A stretch of 10,528 nt of DNA from Bacteroidia bacterium (GCA_020848595.1 JADLHV010000247.1:1-10528), one strand, 5' to 3'; positions 1 to 7,486 are shown, counted from the first letter of the stretch. Notes: generated by a model not told the origin, from the sequence alone. Translations and numbers: made by a program.

Positions 1-668
1 AAATAAATATGTCTTTGGTTTATATAGTTTGTAATACTCTCGCAACATGTTAATTACCTTCTCACTAATAGGTACAATGCGGTCCTTTTTCCCTTTAGAT
101 TGCTTTATTAATAGCACCTTTCTATGAGTGTCTATATGGTTAAATTCTAAATTAATTAACTCACTACGCCTCAATCCACATGCATATAGTAAACTAATCA
201 TTGCTCTATGCTTTATATTAATGATTGATTCTATGATTAATTTTATTTCTTCTTTACTTAATACATTGGGTAAGGTTTTCTCTCTCCGTGGTCGAACTAT
301 TATCGATATCTCTAATTCCCTATTTTCTATCGTTTTGAAAAATAATTTTATTGCGTTAATAATCTGATTTTGAAAAGAAGATGATAATCGCTTCTTTATT
401 ATATAATTCGTATGGAACGTTATGACATCATTATTACTGATGTCTTCTGTTTTCTTTTCTTTAAAAAACATTAAAAATATATTAATAGCTTCTTTATAAG
501 ATAAAATGCTAGAACTACTATATCGCTTTGCAAGTAACCATGTTTCAAATCGTTCTATTTGCTCGAATTTCTTTGCATTTATTTCTTGCTGTAAAGGTGT
601 TTCTAATTTAAATCTAATTCTGTTTTCTGGTGTATCTGGGATATGCCTTTTTATTTTTCTAGTTTCAC
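1..668 (-). CDS. Tyrosine recombinase (phage integrase family), partial, probable 5' frameshift
   Basis: Site-specific recombinase of the XerC/D-like tyrosine integrase family, which breaks and rejoins DNA at short target sites. Translating the minus strand gives an open frame of 224 codons from 672 down to the window edge. It has an N-terminal SAM-like core-binding region (FETWLLAKRYSSSSILSYKE) and the start of the catalytic domain. The hallmark YACGLRRSEL contains the first catalytic Arg (codon at 169-171), followed by KQSKGKKDRIVPIS with the beta-hairpin Lys. The HxxR box and nucleophilic Tyr lie outside the window. The open frame has no ATG, GTG or TTG before an internal ATG at 471, which is too late for the core-binding domain. 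A GTG at 668-666 would fit in another frame: one extra A in the A5 run (654-658) would join GTG AAA CTA GAA AAA to this frame. So the copy is either frameshifted or carries a sequencing indel. Family assignment is firm; whether it is active is unknown. Confidence 0.85.
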
Positions 669-734
669 TATTTTACAATCTGCTCTCTAAGTACTACCTA
701 ATTAATCCAGTTACGAACCCTTCCCTCGCCTAGT

Positions 735-873
735 CTTCGTTCGTTTCTTCATACTTTTTGTTTGGCCAAAAAGTATGCAAAAAAGCCACCACGAATGAAG
801 AATTAGGCTTGGTCTTGCCGCTCAAATCCAACCTGCTCGTGGCCGACCAAACCAAATTCCACACCATTCGTGG
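735..873. repeat. Hairpin-rich, dispersed-repeat-like element
   Basis: A short block clearly richer in GC than its flanks and full of nested inverted repeats. A perfect 10-bp pair (atactttttg at 751-760, caaaaagtat at 767-776) closes a 6-base loop. It is enclosed by cttcgttcg (735-743) facing cgaatgaag (792-800), with one G-U pair. A competing perfect 9-bp pair is ccacgaatg (789-797) with cattcgtgg (865-873). Inside that pair, ttggtc (809-814) faces gaccaa (845-850). The tactttttg/caaaaagta hairpin resembles intergenic repeats I associate with Bacteroidota genomes, but that is recollection and was not checked. A 70-codon open frame on the plus strand (758-970) runs through it. I read that frame as a by-product because it has no recognisable domain and its composition changes abruptly after about 900. 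The element lies just upstream of the recombinase 5' end. Confidence 0.5.
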
Positions 874-1306
874 ACATCAACCCGCAAATCCGTTAAATTT
901 TAAATCACGGAGAATTATAAATTTAGATATGTTTAATAAACTATTACTTTATATTGAAACCAATCTTTAGTCCGTATATAAATATTTCTACACGTTTTAA
1001 TCGTTTAAAAATATTTTTAGGAATGGTTTAAAATTTAATTTTATGTACTTTTTCTTATCACTTGTCTTTTTTTACATTCTAAAAAATCCTTAACCAATAC
1101 TTTGTTTCTTATAAAAATTCATAATCTTCTGATGCATGACAAATTGCCGGATTTTTAGAAATACTGTTCATTTGAAAACCGTATATTAATTATATGAAAA
1201 AACTGTCAACCTCAGCACTAAAAACTGATTTTGTAAAACCGTGGTAAACAGATGGTGTCAATTGCCTTGTGAAGCTTTCGGAATGCACTAGCCCAATGTT
1301 TGGCTA
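874..1306. other. Gene-free AT-rich stretch
   Basis: No convincing gene, RNA gene or promoter is visible. The only starts give trivial frames, such as a 17-residue peptide at 1194-1247. No clear intrinsic terminator follows the toxin gene. A weak agcc/ggct pairing (1290-1305) touches its stop codon but has no T tract on the minus-strand side. The stretch may be the decayed junction between the recombinase segment and the toxin-antitoxin module. Confidence 0.5.
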
Positions 1307-2425
1307 CTATTTGCTTGGAAACAATAAATTGATAGTTTGAAACCAATAATAAAGTGCTTCTCCTCTCTCTACATACTTTAACCGCTTGTTTAAGTAGTTA
1401 TATTCAGGGTTTGTTATCAAATATTCAGTCAATGGAATTTCTTTGCTGAACACCTTTAAATTGTTCTTGTAGTCTGTTAGAATTATTGACGCCAAATAAG
1501 CAGCCTTAGCACTTGCAACTTGCGCTTCTAGAATATCAAACTTACCTTCAAAAACAAAGTGTCTGAATTGATTTATGCCTGTGTTTATCTCACTGTATTT
1601 TGCTTTCTCATCATCTGTTTTTAATATGTCTTTTCTAGCAATTAACAATCCGGTTTCAATTGTGTCAATTAATACCTGTTCAACCGATTCGATTTTCTTT
1701 TCTGGTCTGAATGCAATTTCGCCTTTTGCTGACTCAAAGAATGACCTTTTGAAAACTTCAATATCTGTCAGTAAATGAAACAAGCTTCCAACATCAAAAA
1801 GTTGTTTTAATATTTCCTTTTCTTTCTCAATGTTGTATGGAACACCGATCGTATTGGGTGCAAATGCTGTGAGCTTATCACCTGTAATTGAATTGATGTC
1901 GGGTGTTTTTACAAGTACCGGATTATCAGTTTGTATTAACCATTCTGTTTCTATAGCCCTTTCAATAATTAATGGGTAATGGTTCTGCGCAAATAATACA
2001 TCCAGTAATATTTCTCTTTCGGGATTGGAAATCACCTTGCCTTCTTCATTTTTATTAGTGAAGTTTGAAGTATAAATGAACTTATAGTGAGCCTTGGGGA
2101 TATCACCTCTATAGCTTCTCTTTTCATCCAATTCCATGCCAATAAATACACTTGATGCTACAACTTTAGATAGAAACATTTCCAATTCCTCGCGCTGAAT
2201 TTTCGGATTGATGATAATATCAATATCAACTGAAAATCTTCTTGGCTTTTCCATCAGAAGAACCAAACTTGTTCCACCTTTGAAAATGAAATCTAATCCG
2301 GTTAACTGCAATTGTTCTAATAAATATAGAGCATGAATCATGCTCTCCATCAAGCTAGGATCTTTACTATACTTTTGTCTTTTCTCAACAATCCATTCAG
2401 CAGTTAGTGATTTAATATCAATCAT
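1307..2425 (-). CDS. abiEii: AbiEii-type nucleotidyltransferase toxin (type IV toxin-antitoxin)
   Basis: Predicted toxin of an AbiE-class type IV toxin-antitoxin system: a cytosolic nucleotidyltransferase of the DNA polymerase-beta-like fold. Family members cause reversible growth arrest and phage abortive infection. The 372-residue protein shows the order of motifs expected: KGGTSL (49-54), then RFSVDIDI (63-70) with the metal-binding pair Asp67 and Asp69. ILLDVLF (139-145) supplies a third acidic residue (Asp142). TGDKLTAFAPNTIG (181-194) and a downstream LFDVGSLF (209-216) match the conserved Lys and Asp of the later motifs. No key residue appears lost, so it should be catalytically intact. 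Its ATG lies inside the last codons of the upstream gene (shared ATGATTGA), implying translational coupling. The module stands between a recombinase fragment and gyrB, which suggests horizontal acquisition. Some AbiEii relatives add nucleotides to tRNA; the substrate here cannot be read from sequence. Confidence 0.88.
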   Translation of the reverse strand: MIDIKSLTAEWIVEKRQKYSKDPSLMESMIHALYLLEQLQLTGLDFIFKGGTSLVLLMEKPRRFSVDIDIIINPKIQREELEMFLSKVVASSVFIGMELDEKRSYRGDIPKAHYKFIYTSNFTNKNEEGKVISNPEREILLDVLFAQNHYPLIIERAIETEWLIQTDNPVLVKTPDINSITGDKLTAFAPNTIGVPYNIEKEKEILKQLFDVGSLFHLLTDIEVFKRSFFESAKGEIAFRPEKKIESVEQVLIDTIETGLLIARKDILKTDDEKAKYSEINTGINQFRHFVFEGKFDILEAQVASAKAAYLASIILTDYKNNLKVFSKEIPLTEYLITNPEYNYLNKRLKYVERGEALYYWFQTINLLFPSK

Positions 2426-3173
2426 TGAAAATTGTATTGGGGATATCCGTTTTGTCTATGAAAAACGCCATCAACTCTGTTTCTTTTCTTCTTCTTTTTG
2501 AGTAGTTAAAAAGCTTAGTAAAGTCAATAGAGTATCTATTATAAGCATTGTTGAGTATATGAACAAGTTCACTTCCTTGAAATGCCGCAAATAATTTTTT
2601 ATCGCAATACAAATCCACCATTAATTTTTCAAGTGTTGTTGTTGCGACCTTATTTATTTTTTGTATAGGTGATTTTGAAACTAATGATATTAAAACAATT
2701 GCATTTTCAACTTCGTAAATATATCGTTCAATTTCTTTATCCTCAGGTTTGATAAAGATATTGAGAATGTTTTCTTCTTTTAAAAAACTATAAACTGGCT
2801 CAATAGCATCTTTCTCAACTTGCAAAATAGTGATAACCTTACCTGGTATATGGAGCATAAATTCATGAGTAATTTTGGTTGACCAAATGCAATACTTTAG
2901 TTGGTTAAATTGCTTTTCAATTTTAATGGATATCTTTTTTTCAACTTCACCAATTTCAGGCTTGAAAATAGGTTTGAACGAAAATGTAAAAAGCCCTCTT
3001 TTAATTGCAGTAATTATTTTGTTACCCTTCAAATGGTATATTCTCCATCTAAACGTTGTTTCTTTCAAATCGGGTTCAAATTGTCGGTAGAAGTCAAAAA
3101 GTTCTTCTCTGGAAAACGATTCTCTTCCTTTGAATTCCTTTATAAGCCGTTCTATGATATAATCTTTTGCCAA
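2418..3173 (-). CDS. abiEi: AbiEi-like antitoxin / transcriptional regulator (DUF6577-like)
   Basis: Probable antitoxin partner of the downstream nucleotidyltransferase. In AbiE systems this partner carries a winged helix-turn-helix and represses its own operon; it counteracts the toxin without forming a stable complex. The 251-residue protein begins with a predicted winged-helix region (about 1-64): SREELFDFYR, then KETTFRWRIYHLKGNKIITA, and a wing ending KRGLFTF. A mixed alpha/beta middle follows (about 90-170). The C-terminal part contains TTTLEKLMVDLYCD (178-191) and a basic KRRRK at 226-230. It resembles proteins I know as DUF6577, though I cannot confirm this by search. The start is TTG at 3173-3171: an in-frame TAA lies five codons upstream and no ATG occurs before the winged helix. 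It overlaps the toxin gene by 8 bases. A consensus-like -7 box and a perfect palindrome lie just upstream. Confidence 0.75.
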   Translation of the reverse strand: MAKDYIIERLIKEFKGRESFSREELFDFYRQFEPDLKETTFRWRIYHLKGNKIITAIKRGLFTFSFKPIFKPEIGEVEKKISIKIEKQFNQLKYCIWSTKITHEFMLHIPGKVITILQVEKDAIEPVYSFLKEENILNIFIKPEDKEIERYIYEVENAIVLISLVSKSPIQKINKVATTTLEKLMVDLYCDKKLFAAFQGSELVHILNNAYNRYSIDFTKLFNYSKRRRKETELMAFFIDKTDIPNTIFND

Positions 3174-3194
3174 TATGTCTTTTGTTTAAGATTG

Positions 3195-3202
3195 CAAATA
3201 TA
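3195..3202 (-). promoter_or_regulatory. Candidate -7 promoter element of the abiE operon
   Basis: The minus strand reads TATATTTG, matching the Bacteroidota TAnnTTTG box. It lies 22 bases upstream of the antitoxin TTG, leaving a very short leader. No TTTG is found at the expected -33 spacing. That region instead falls within the proximal arm of the inverted repeat at 3217-3247, so a bound repressor would cover the promoter. Confidence 0.55.
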
Positions 3203-3216
3203 ATTTAAAAACTAAC

Positions 3217-3247
3217 ATTTGACACTAATATTATTTTAGTGTCAAAT
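3217..3247. promoter_or_regulatory. Perfect 12-bp inverted repeat, probable antitoxin operator
   Basis: atttgacactaa (3217-3228) is followed by a 7-base AT-only spacer and its exact reverse complement ttagtgtcaaat (3236-3247). It begins 44 bases upstream of the antitoxin start and overlaps the expected -33 region. AbiEi antitoxins are known to repress their operon by binding inverted repeats in the promoter, which fits this placement. There is no T tract and no nearby gene end, so a terminator is unlikely. Confidence 0.65.
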
Positions 3248-3514
3248 ATTAGATTTCAAACAAATAACAGCAAAATAGGTTTAGTGGAAAATGTTTGAAT
3301 CGTCACTTTTCTAATATATAACTTAATATTTAATTGAAAGTAGGTGCGTATAAGCAATACTCTTAGAACTTCGAACTGGAATCTTCATCCTTTTTTTCTA
3401 ACCAATCTGAATTTCTATTTTGTTGAGATGATTCTTACAAACAATAGGAAATTCTATTTGGAAAATTCAAACCATTTTTTCAACTCTCCTATACACTTCT
3501 TACTTGCCTTAACA
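3248..3514. other. Non-coding AT-rich spacer between abiE and gyrB terminator
   Basis: No gene is recognised here. The minus strand contains a short frame ending at 3363 (about 3431-3363) that reads like a protein tail (NSDWLEKKDEDSSSKF). It has no start, no upstream frame and no recognisable family, so it may be a gene remnant or chance. Confidence 0.4.
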
Positions 3515-3515
3515 T

Positions 3516-3545
3516 AAAAAAAGTCCGAACATTTCTGCCCGGACT
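3516..3545 (-). terminator. Intrinsic terminator of gyrB
   Basis: On the minus strand, agtccg and cggact form a 6-bp stem (3540-3545 with 3522-3527) around a 12-base loop. The stem runs directly into a T tract, which is the A run 3516-3522 on the plus strand. It sits about 25 bases after the gyrB stop codon. Confidence 0.8.
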
Positions 3546-3570
3546 CTCTTTAAGGTTATTTGTTTATTAG

Positions 3571-5520
3571 TTATATATCAATTTTAGCGTACTTAGCATT
3601 TTTCTCAATAAATTCTCTGCGCGGTGGTACTTCATCGCCCATAAGCATACTGAATACGTGATCGGCTTCTGCAGCACTATCTAAGGTAACTTGTTTCAAT
3701 GTTCTACGAGCTGGATCCATGGTAGTTTCCCATAATTGTTCGAAGTTCATTTCTCCTAAACCTTTGTAACGTTGAACATTGACTGTATCAGGATTGCTTC
3801 CTTTTGCAATTTCTATTATAGCTTGAGCACGTTGATCTTCTGTCCAACAATATTTACTAGCATTGCCTTTCTTAACCTGATAAAGTGGTGGAGTAGCAAT
3901 ATACACATAACCATTCTCAACTAACTTTTTCATATAACGATAAAATAAAGTGAGAATAAGGGTACGAATATGCGAACCATCCACGTCGGCATCGGTCATG
4001 ATAATGATTTTATGGTAACGTAACTTTTCAATATTCAATTCTTTATCGTCACCCTCTGTACCGATTCTAACACCTAAAGCCGTAAACATATTACGAATCT
4101 CTTCGTTTTCATATATTTTATGTTCCATGGCTTTTTCTACGTTAAGAATTTTACCTCTTAATGGCATAATAGCTTGAAAAATCCTATCTCTACCTTGTTT
4201 TGCAGTACCACCAGCCGAATCTCCCTCAACTAAGTAAATTTCACATTTTTCAGGGTCTGTACTAGAGCAGTCACTCAATTTACCTGGCAATCCCATTCCA
4301 CTCATTGCGCCTTTACGTTGCACCATTTCACGGGCTTTTCTAGCAGCATGTCGAGCTGTTGCTGCCAAAATGACTTTATTAACAATCATTTTAGCTTCTT
4401 TAGGATGCTCTTCTAAGAAATTACCTAAGATTTCGCCAACGCAAATATCAACAGCACCCATTACTTCATTATTTCCAAGCTTGGTTTTTGTTTGACCTTC
4501 GAATTGAGGTTCTTGCACTTTAACAGAAATAACACCAGTTAAACCTTCTCTAAAGTCATCGCCACTAATATCAAATTTCAAATTCTTTAATAATCCTTCT
4601 TTATCGGCATACGCTTTAAGTGTTCGCGTTAATCCTCTTCTAAATCCAGCAACGTGCGTACCACCTTCTATTGTATTGATATTATTGACATACGAATGTA
4701 AGTTTTCGCTATATCCTCCGTTATATTGGAAGGCAATCTCAATTGGTATACCTTGTTTTTCACCCTCGGCATAGATAGGTTCAGATAAAATTGACTCACG
4801 GGTACTATCTAAGTATTTAATAAACTCTTTTAGACCTTCTGAGCTATAAAATTTTTCTTTTCTAGGTTCAGCATCACCTTCTACTCTTAAATCTGTTAAA
4901 AGCAAATTAATGCCTTTATTTAAATAAGACAACTCTCTAAGTCTATTCGCTAAAGTATCGAAATTATATTCGGTATTATAGAAAATGCTACCATCGGGCT
5001 TAAATTGAATGGTTGTTCCACGTTTGTCAGTTTCACCAACAACTTTTACATCGTATAAAGGTTTACCACATGAATATTCTTGTTGATGAATTTTACCATC
5101 GCCATAAACTGTAGCAATTAATTGAGTAGACAATGCATTTACGCAACTAACACCCACACCGTGCAAACCACCTGATACTTTATATGAATCTTTATCGAAT
5201 TTACCACCAGCGTGCAAAACTGTCATAACCACTTCTAAGGCCGACCTTTGCTCTTTTTGGTGCATCCCTGTAGGAATACCACGACCATCGTCGGTGACAG
5301 TGATACTGTTATCTGGATTAATAAAAACTTCGATGTTTTTAGCATAACCAGCCAAAGCTTCGTCGATACTATTATCTACTACTTCATAGACTAAGTGGTG
5401 CAAACCTTTAGGTCCAACGTCACCAATATACATCGCTGGCCTTTTCCTAACTGCTTCTAAACCTTCCAGGACCTGAATATTATCCGCCCCGTAATTACTC
5501 TTTTCAATGCTTCCGCTCAT
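3571..5520 (-). CDS. gyrB: DNA gyrase subunit B
   Basis: ATPase subunit of DNA gyrase, which works with GyrA (not in this window) to introduce negative supercoils. Full length for the Bacteroidota and Gram-positive type (649 residues), lacking the large C-terminal insertion of E. coli GyrB. The GHKL ATPase domain carries EVVDNSIDEA (46-55; Glu46 catalytic, Asn50 binding Mg), DDGRGIP (77-83) and the ATP lid GGLHGVG (117-123). The transducer domain has QTK at 343-345, whose Lys contacts the gamma-phosphate. The Toprim domain has EGDSAGG (432-438) and the metal-binding DADVDGSH (510-517). The tail shows RYKGLGEM (584-591). The quinolone-region sequence PLRGKILN (453-460) has Arg where E. coli has Lys447, as in many non-proteobacterial gyrases, so this alone is no sign of resistance. 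It is followed by its own terminator and preceded by a possible -7 box. ParE is the only realistic alternative, and length and motifs favour GyrB. Confidence 0.97.
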   Translation of the reverse strand: MSGSIEKSNYGADNIQVLEGLEAVRKRPAMYIGDVGPKGLHHLVYEVVDNSIDEALAGYAKNIEVFINPDNSITVTDDGRGIPTGMHQKEQRSALEVVMTVLHAGGKFDKDSYKVSGGLHGVGVSCVNALSTQLIATVYGDGKIHQQEYSCGKPLYDVKVVGETDKRGTTIQFKPDGSIFYNTEYNFDTLANRLRELSYLNKGINLLLTDLRVEGDAEPRKEKFYSSEGLKEFIKYLDSTRESILSEPIYAEGEKQGIPIEIAFQYNGGYSENLHSYVNNINTIEGGTHVAGFRRGLTRTLKAYADKEGLLKNLKFDISGDDFREGLTGVISVKVQEPQFEGQTKTKLGNNEVMGAVDICVGEILGNFLEEHPKEAKMIVNKVILAATARHAARKAREMVQRKGAMSGMGLPGKLSDCSSTDPEKCEIYLVEGDSAGGTAKQGRDRIFQAIMPLRGKILNVEKAMEHKIYENEEIRNMFTALGVRIGTEGDDKELNIEKLRYHKIIIMTDADVDGSHIRTLILTLFYRYMKKLVENGYVYIATPPLYQVKKGNASKYCWTEDQRAQAIIEIAKGSNPDTVNVQRYKGLGEMNFEQLWETTMDPARRTLKQVTLDSAAEADHVFSMLMGDEVPPRREFIEKNAKYAKIDI

Positions 5521-5557
5521 AATTCAATAATGCTTTCTTATAAAGTGTAAAGATACG

Positions 5558-5565
5558 CAAAATTA
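5558..5565 (-). promoter_or_regulatory. Candidate -7 promoter element of gyrB
   Basis: The minus strand reads TAATTTTG, fitting TAnnTTTG, about 38 bases upstream of the gyrB ATG. No TTTG occurs at the expected -33 distance, so the call rests on the -7 box and its position in a 200-base intergenic gap. Confidence 0.4.
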
Positions 5566-5720
5566 TCGGCAAAATGGATATGAAAATCTAAATATTTCCA
5601 CAGTTTTTCTTCAACTTAAAATTCAATCGTATAATTAGAATGAAAAACCGTAATTAAATAGACACAAGTAAGAAAATTGATACTTCCTTAATCGAATTTG
5701 ATGCTTTGAAGCTCTATTAT

Positions 5721-6662
5721 CTATTTTTTTAAAGCCATACTCACAATTTCGGCTGTCAAATCAGCCATTTTTTGTGCCTTTGTATCGAGACTCGGATTAA
5801 TTTCTGTTATCTCGAATGCGGCAGTTTTTGGATGATTTAAAAGTGTTTTTACAACCGATTCTGCCTCAATTCTTGTCAATCCATTATCAACTGGTGTTCC
5901 AGTGCCATCGGCTAAATTGGGGTCCATTGAGTCTACATCAAATGATATATACAATAAATCGCAATGATTTAGATGTTCTAAACTATGATTAATAACATAG
6001 TAAATGCCATGTTCTTTAATGTCCTCTGGCTCAAAAAACTTTATGTTCAATTCATCTATTAGTCCCCACTCCTCTTTCTCGGCATCTCGTAAACCTATAA
6101 ATACCAAATCTTGAGCTGAAATCTTTGGCATTACAGCATTTGGTCCAATTGATTTTAAAGCATCCCATGCTGATTTTTCTGTTTCTGAAATAGGATTTTT
6201 TGCATGAGATAAATTATCCAATGCTAATAATACCGCTAATGGCATGCCGTGCATGTTTCCTGATGGGGTTGTATAAGGCGAATGTAAATCGGCATGCGCA
6301 TCAATCCATATTACACCTATACGTTTCTCTGGATAAGCACATTTTAATCCGCTTAAACCACCTATGGCATTACTGTGATCGCCACTGAAAATTATAGGCA
6401 ATTTATTTTGATTTACTGTATCGTAAACCATTTGACATAAGTGTTGTGAATTACTAGCTAAAATATCAATGTTTTTGCAGAATGGATGTGCTGAATGACT
6501 ATGACTAGATTCATTTTCTAAACGCTGCACATCATCAAAAATTATATTAGATTTTGATAAAGCTTTGAGCAAATTTTCGGGACCATCGGCGGCACCTTTT
6601 TTACCGGCACCCGTGTCGAACTTTGCCAATATTAAACTGACTACTTTATCTTGAATTCTCAT
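5721..6662 (-). CDS. rocF: Arginase (ureohydrolase family)
   Basis: Cytosolic binuclear manganese enzyme that hydrolyses L-arginine to ornithine and urea. The 313-residue protein has the full set of ureohydrolase metal ligands: SGDHS (93-97, His96), DAHAD (121-125; Asp121, His123, Asp125) and FDVDSMDP (241-248; Asp242, Asp244). Arginase-type features include SGNMHGMP (134-141, with the catalytic-shuttle His equivalent), GLRDAEKEE (190-198) and EITEINPS (284-291). The overall layout favours arginase over agmatinase, formiminoglutamase or proclavaminate amidinohydrolase. One position is unusual: the residue matching Asn130 of rat arginase I, which contacts the substrate carboxylate, appears to be His127. 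It follows rsmE on the same strand after 110 bases but has a full consensus promoter of its own. No clear terminator separates it from gyrB. Confidence 0.88.
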   Translation of the reverse strand: MRIQDKVVSLILAKFDTGAGKKGAADGPENLLKALSKSNIIFDDVQRLENESSHSHSAHPFCKNIDILASNSQHLCQMVYDTVNQNKLPIIFSGDHSNAIGGLSGLKCAYPEKRIGVIWIDAHADLHSPYTTPSGNMHGMPLAVLLALDNLSHAKNPISETEKSAWDALKSIGPNAVMPKISAQDLVFIGLRDAEKEEWGLIDELNIKFFEPEDIKEHGIYYVINHSLEHLNHCDLLYISFDVDSMDPNLADGTGTPVDNGLTRIEAESVVKTLLNHPKTAAFEITEINPSLDTKAQKMADLTAEIVSMALKK

Positions 6663-6757
6663 AAAATAATATTACTCTTTTCAGGATAATTAACTTTCGA
6701 CTCAATTAAGTATAAAAGTACATCCAAAATTCTCTTTGGTAAGAGATAAAAGATGTG

Positions 6758-6788
6758 CAAAGGTACAAAAATTTAGCTTGAAGGCAAA
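6758..6788 (-). promoter_or_regulatory. Consensus promoter of rocF, overlapping the end of rsmE
   Basis: On the minus strand TTTG (6788-6785), a 19-base spacer and TACCTTTG (6765-6758) match the Bacteroidota TTTG-N19-21-TAnnTTTG promoter exactly. The -33 box lies within the last codons of rsmE. The predicted transcript would start near 6750 and carry a leader of about 90 bases before the rocF ATG, long enough to hold regulation, although I see no known riboswitch. Confidence 0.65.
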
Positions 6789-7486
6789 ATTGGAGATAAG
6801 GCATTGATAACCATAACAGTATATAATGCAGCCGTTTCTGTTCTTAATCTAGAATTTCCTAAACTAATTGCAGCATAGCCTGATGCGTACATTTTTTGAA
6901 TTTCGATTTTAGAAAAATCACCTTCTGGTCCAATAAAAACATGAATATCACCCTGGAGTTTATTGGAATTAAAATAATCTACTAATCCTTGTTTCTGTCC
7001 TATTTCGCAATGTGCAAATAATATTGTCCCTTTAGGCGATACTTGATTCAATGGCGTAATTGGATTTAAGAGTGGCAAAAAAAGTTGACCACTTTGTTTA
7101 AGAGCCGAAATTGCTATGCGTTCGAGTCTTTGAAAATTCACCCGATGTTTTTCTGCGTGTTCTGTGTCAATAAAAGTGATGGCATCTATGCCTGTTTCTA
7201 CAGCTTTTTCTAAAAACCATTCGATACGTTCGGCATTTTTTGTTGGAGCAAGATAGAGATGAAGATAGAAATTTTTACTTCTTTCGAAACGTTCAAATGT
7301 CAATACCTCTAAGTCGGTATAGTCTTTCCCAATTTTTAAAACCTTACAATCGAATACACCTCCAAGTCCATCAACACATCTAATGACATCGTACTCTTTA
7401 ACTCGTAACACTTTAAGATGTCGAGTTTCTTCTTCCTTTAGTTGAGCTGAAGTATCGTTTAATATAGCGCAGAAAAAAGTCTGCAT
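6773..7486 (-). CDS. rsmE: 16S rRNA (uracil1498-N3)-methyltransferase RsmE
   Basis: Methylates N3 of U1498 of 16S rRNA in the 30S subunit, using S-adenosylmethionine. The 237-residue protein is of normal length. An N-terminal PUMA-like beta-barrel region (about 1-68) carries the EETRHLKVLRVK segment. A SPOUT-class methyltransferase domain with a C-terminal trefoil knot follows. Knot motifs visible are ERIEWFLEKAVETG (86-99), FIGPEGDFS (184-192) and ISLGNSRLRTETAA (207-220), the last two forming the cofactor pocket. No key residue is missing. Its ATG comes 6 bases after the yidC stop, so the two genes are probably one transcript. Confidence 0.95.
   Translation of the reverse strand: MQTFFCAILNDTSAQLKEEETRHLKVLRVKEYDVIRCVDGLGGVFDCKVLKIGKDYTDLEVLTFERFERSKNFYLHLYLAPTKNAERIEWFLEKAVETGIDAITFIDTEHAEKHRVNFQRLERIAISALKQSGQLFLPLLNPITPLNQVSPKGTILFAHCEIGQKQGLVDYFNSNKLQGDIHVFIGPEGDFSKIEIQKMYASGYAAISLGNSRLRTETAALYTVMVINALSPILPSS

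Noticed and set aside
128..733. Two plus-strand open frames (128-367 and 506-733)
   Set aside because: They lie antisense to the recombinase, whose minus-strand translation has clear family motifs. The plus-strand products look like random AT-rich hydrophobic sequence.
758..970. 70-residue plus-strand frame beginning MFGQKVCKK
   Set aside because: It crosses the hairpin-rich repeat, has no domain and changes composition partway. I treat it as part of the repeat, though a real small gene is not excluded.
1194..1247. 17-residue frame beginning MKKLSTSALK
   Set aside because: Too short, with no promoter box, no family and no neighbour that would explain it.
2875..3203. Plus-strand frames opposite the antitoxin gene
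   Set aside because: They are shadows of the antitoxin coding sequence, which has the better domain evidence and an operon partner.
3217..3247. Terminator reading of the 12-bp inverted repeat
   Set aside because: There is no T tract on either side and no gene ends next to it. Its position relative to the -7 box fits an operator.
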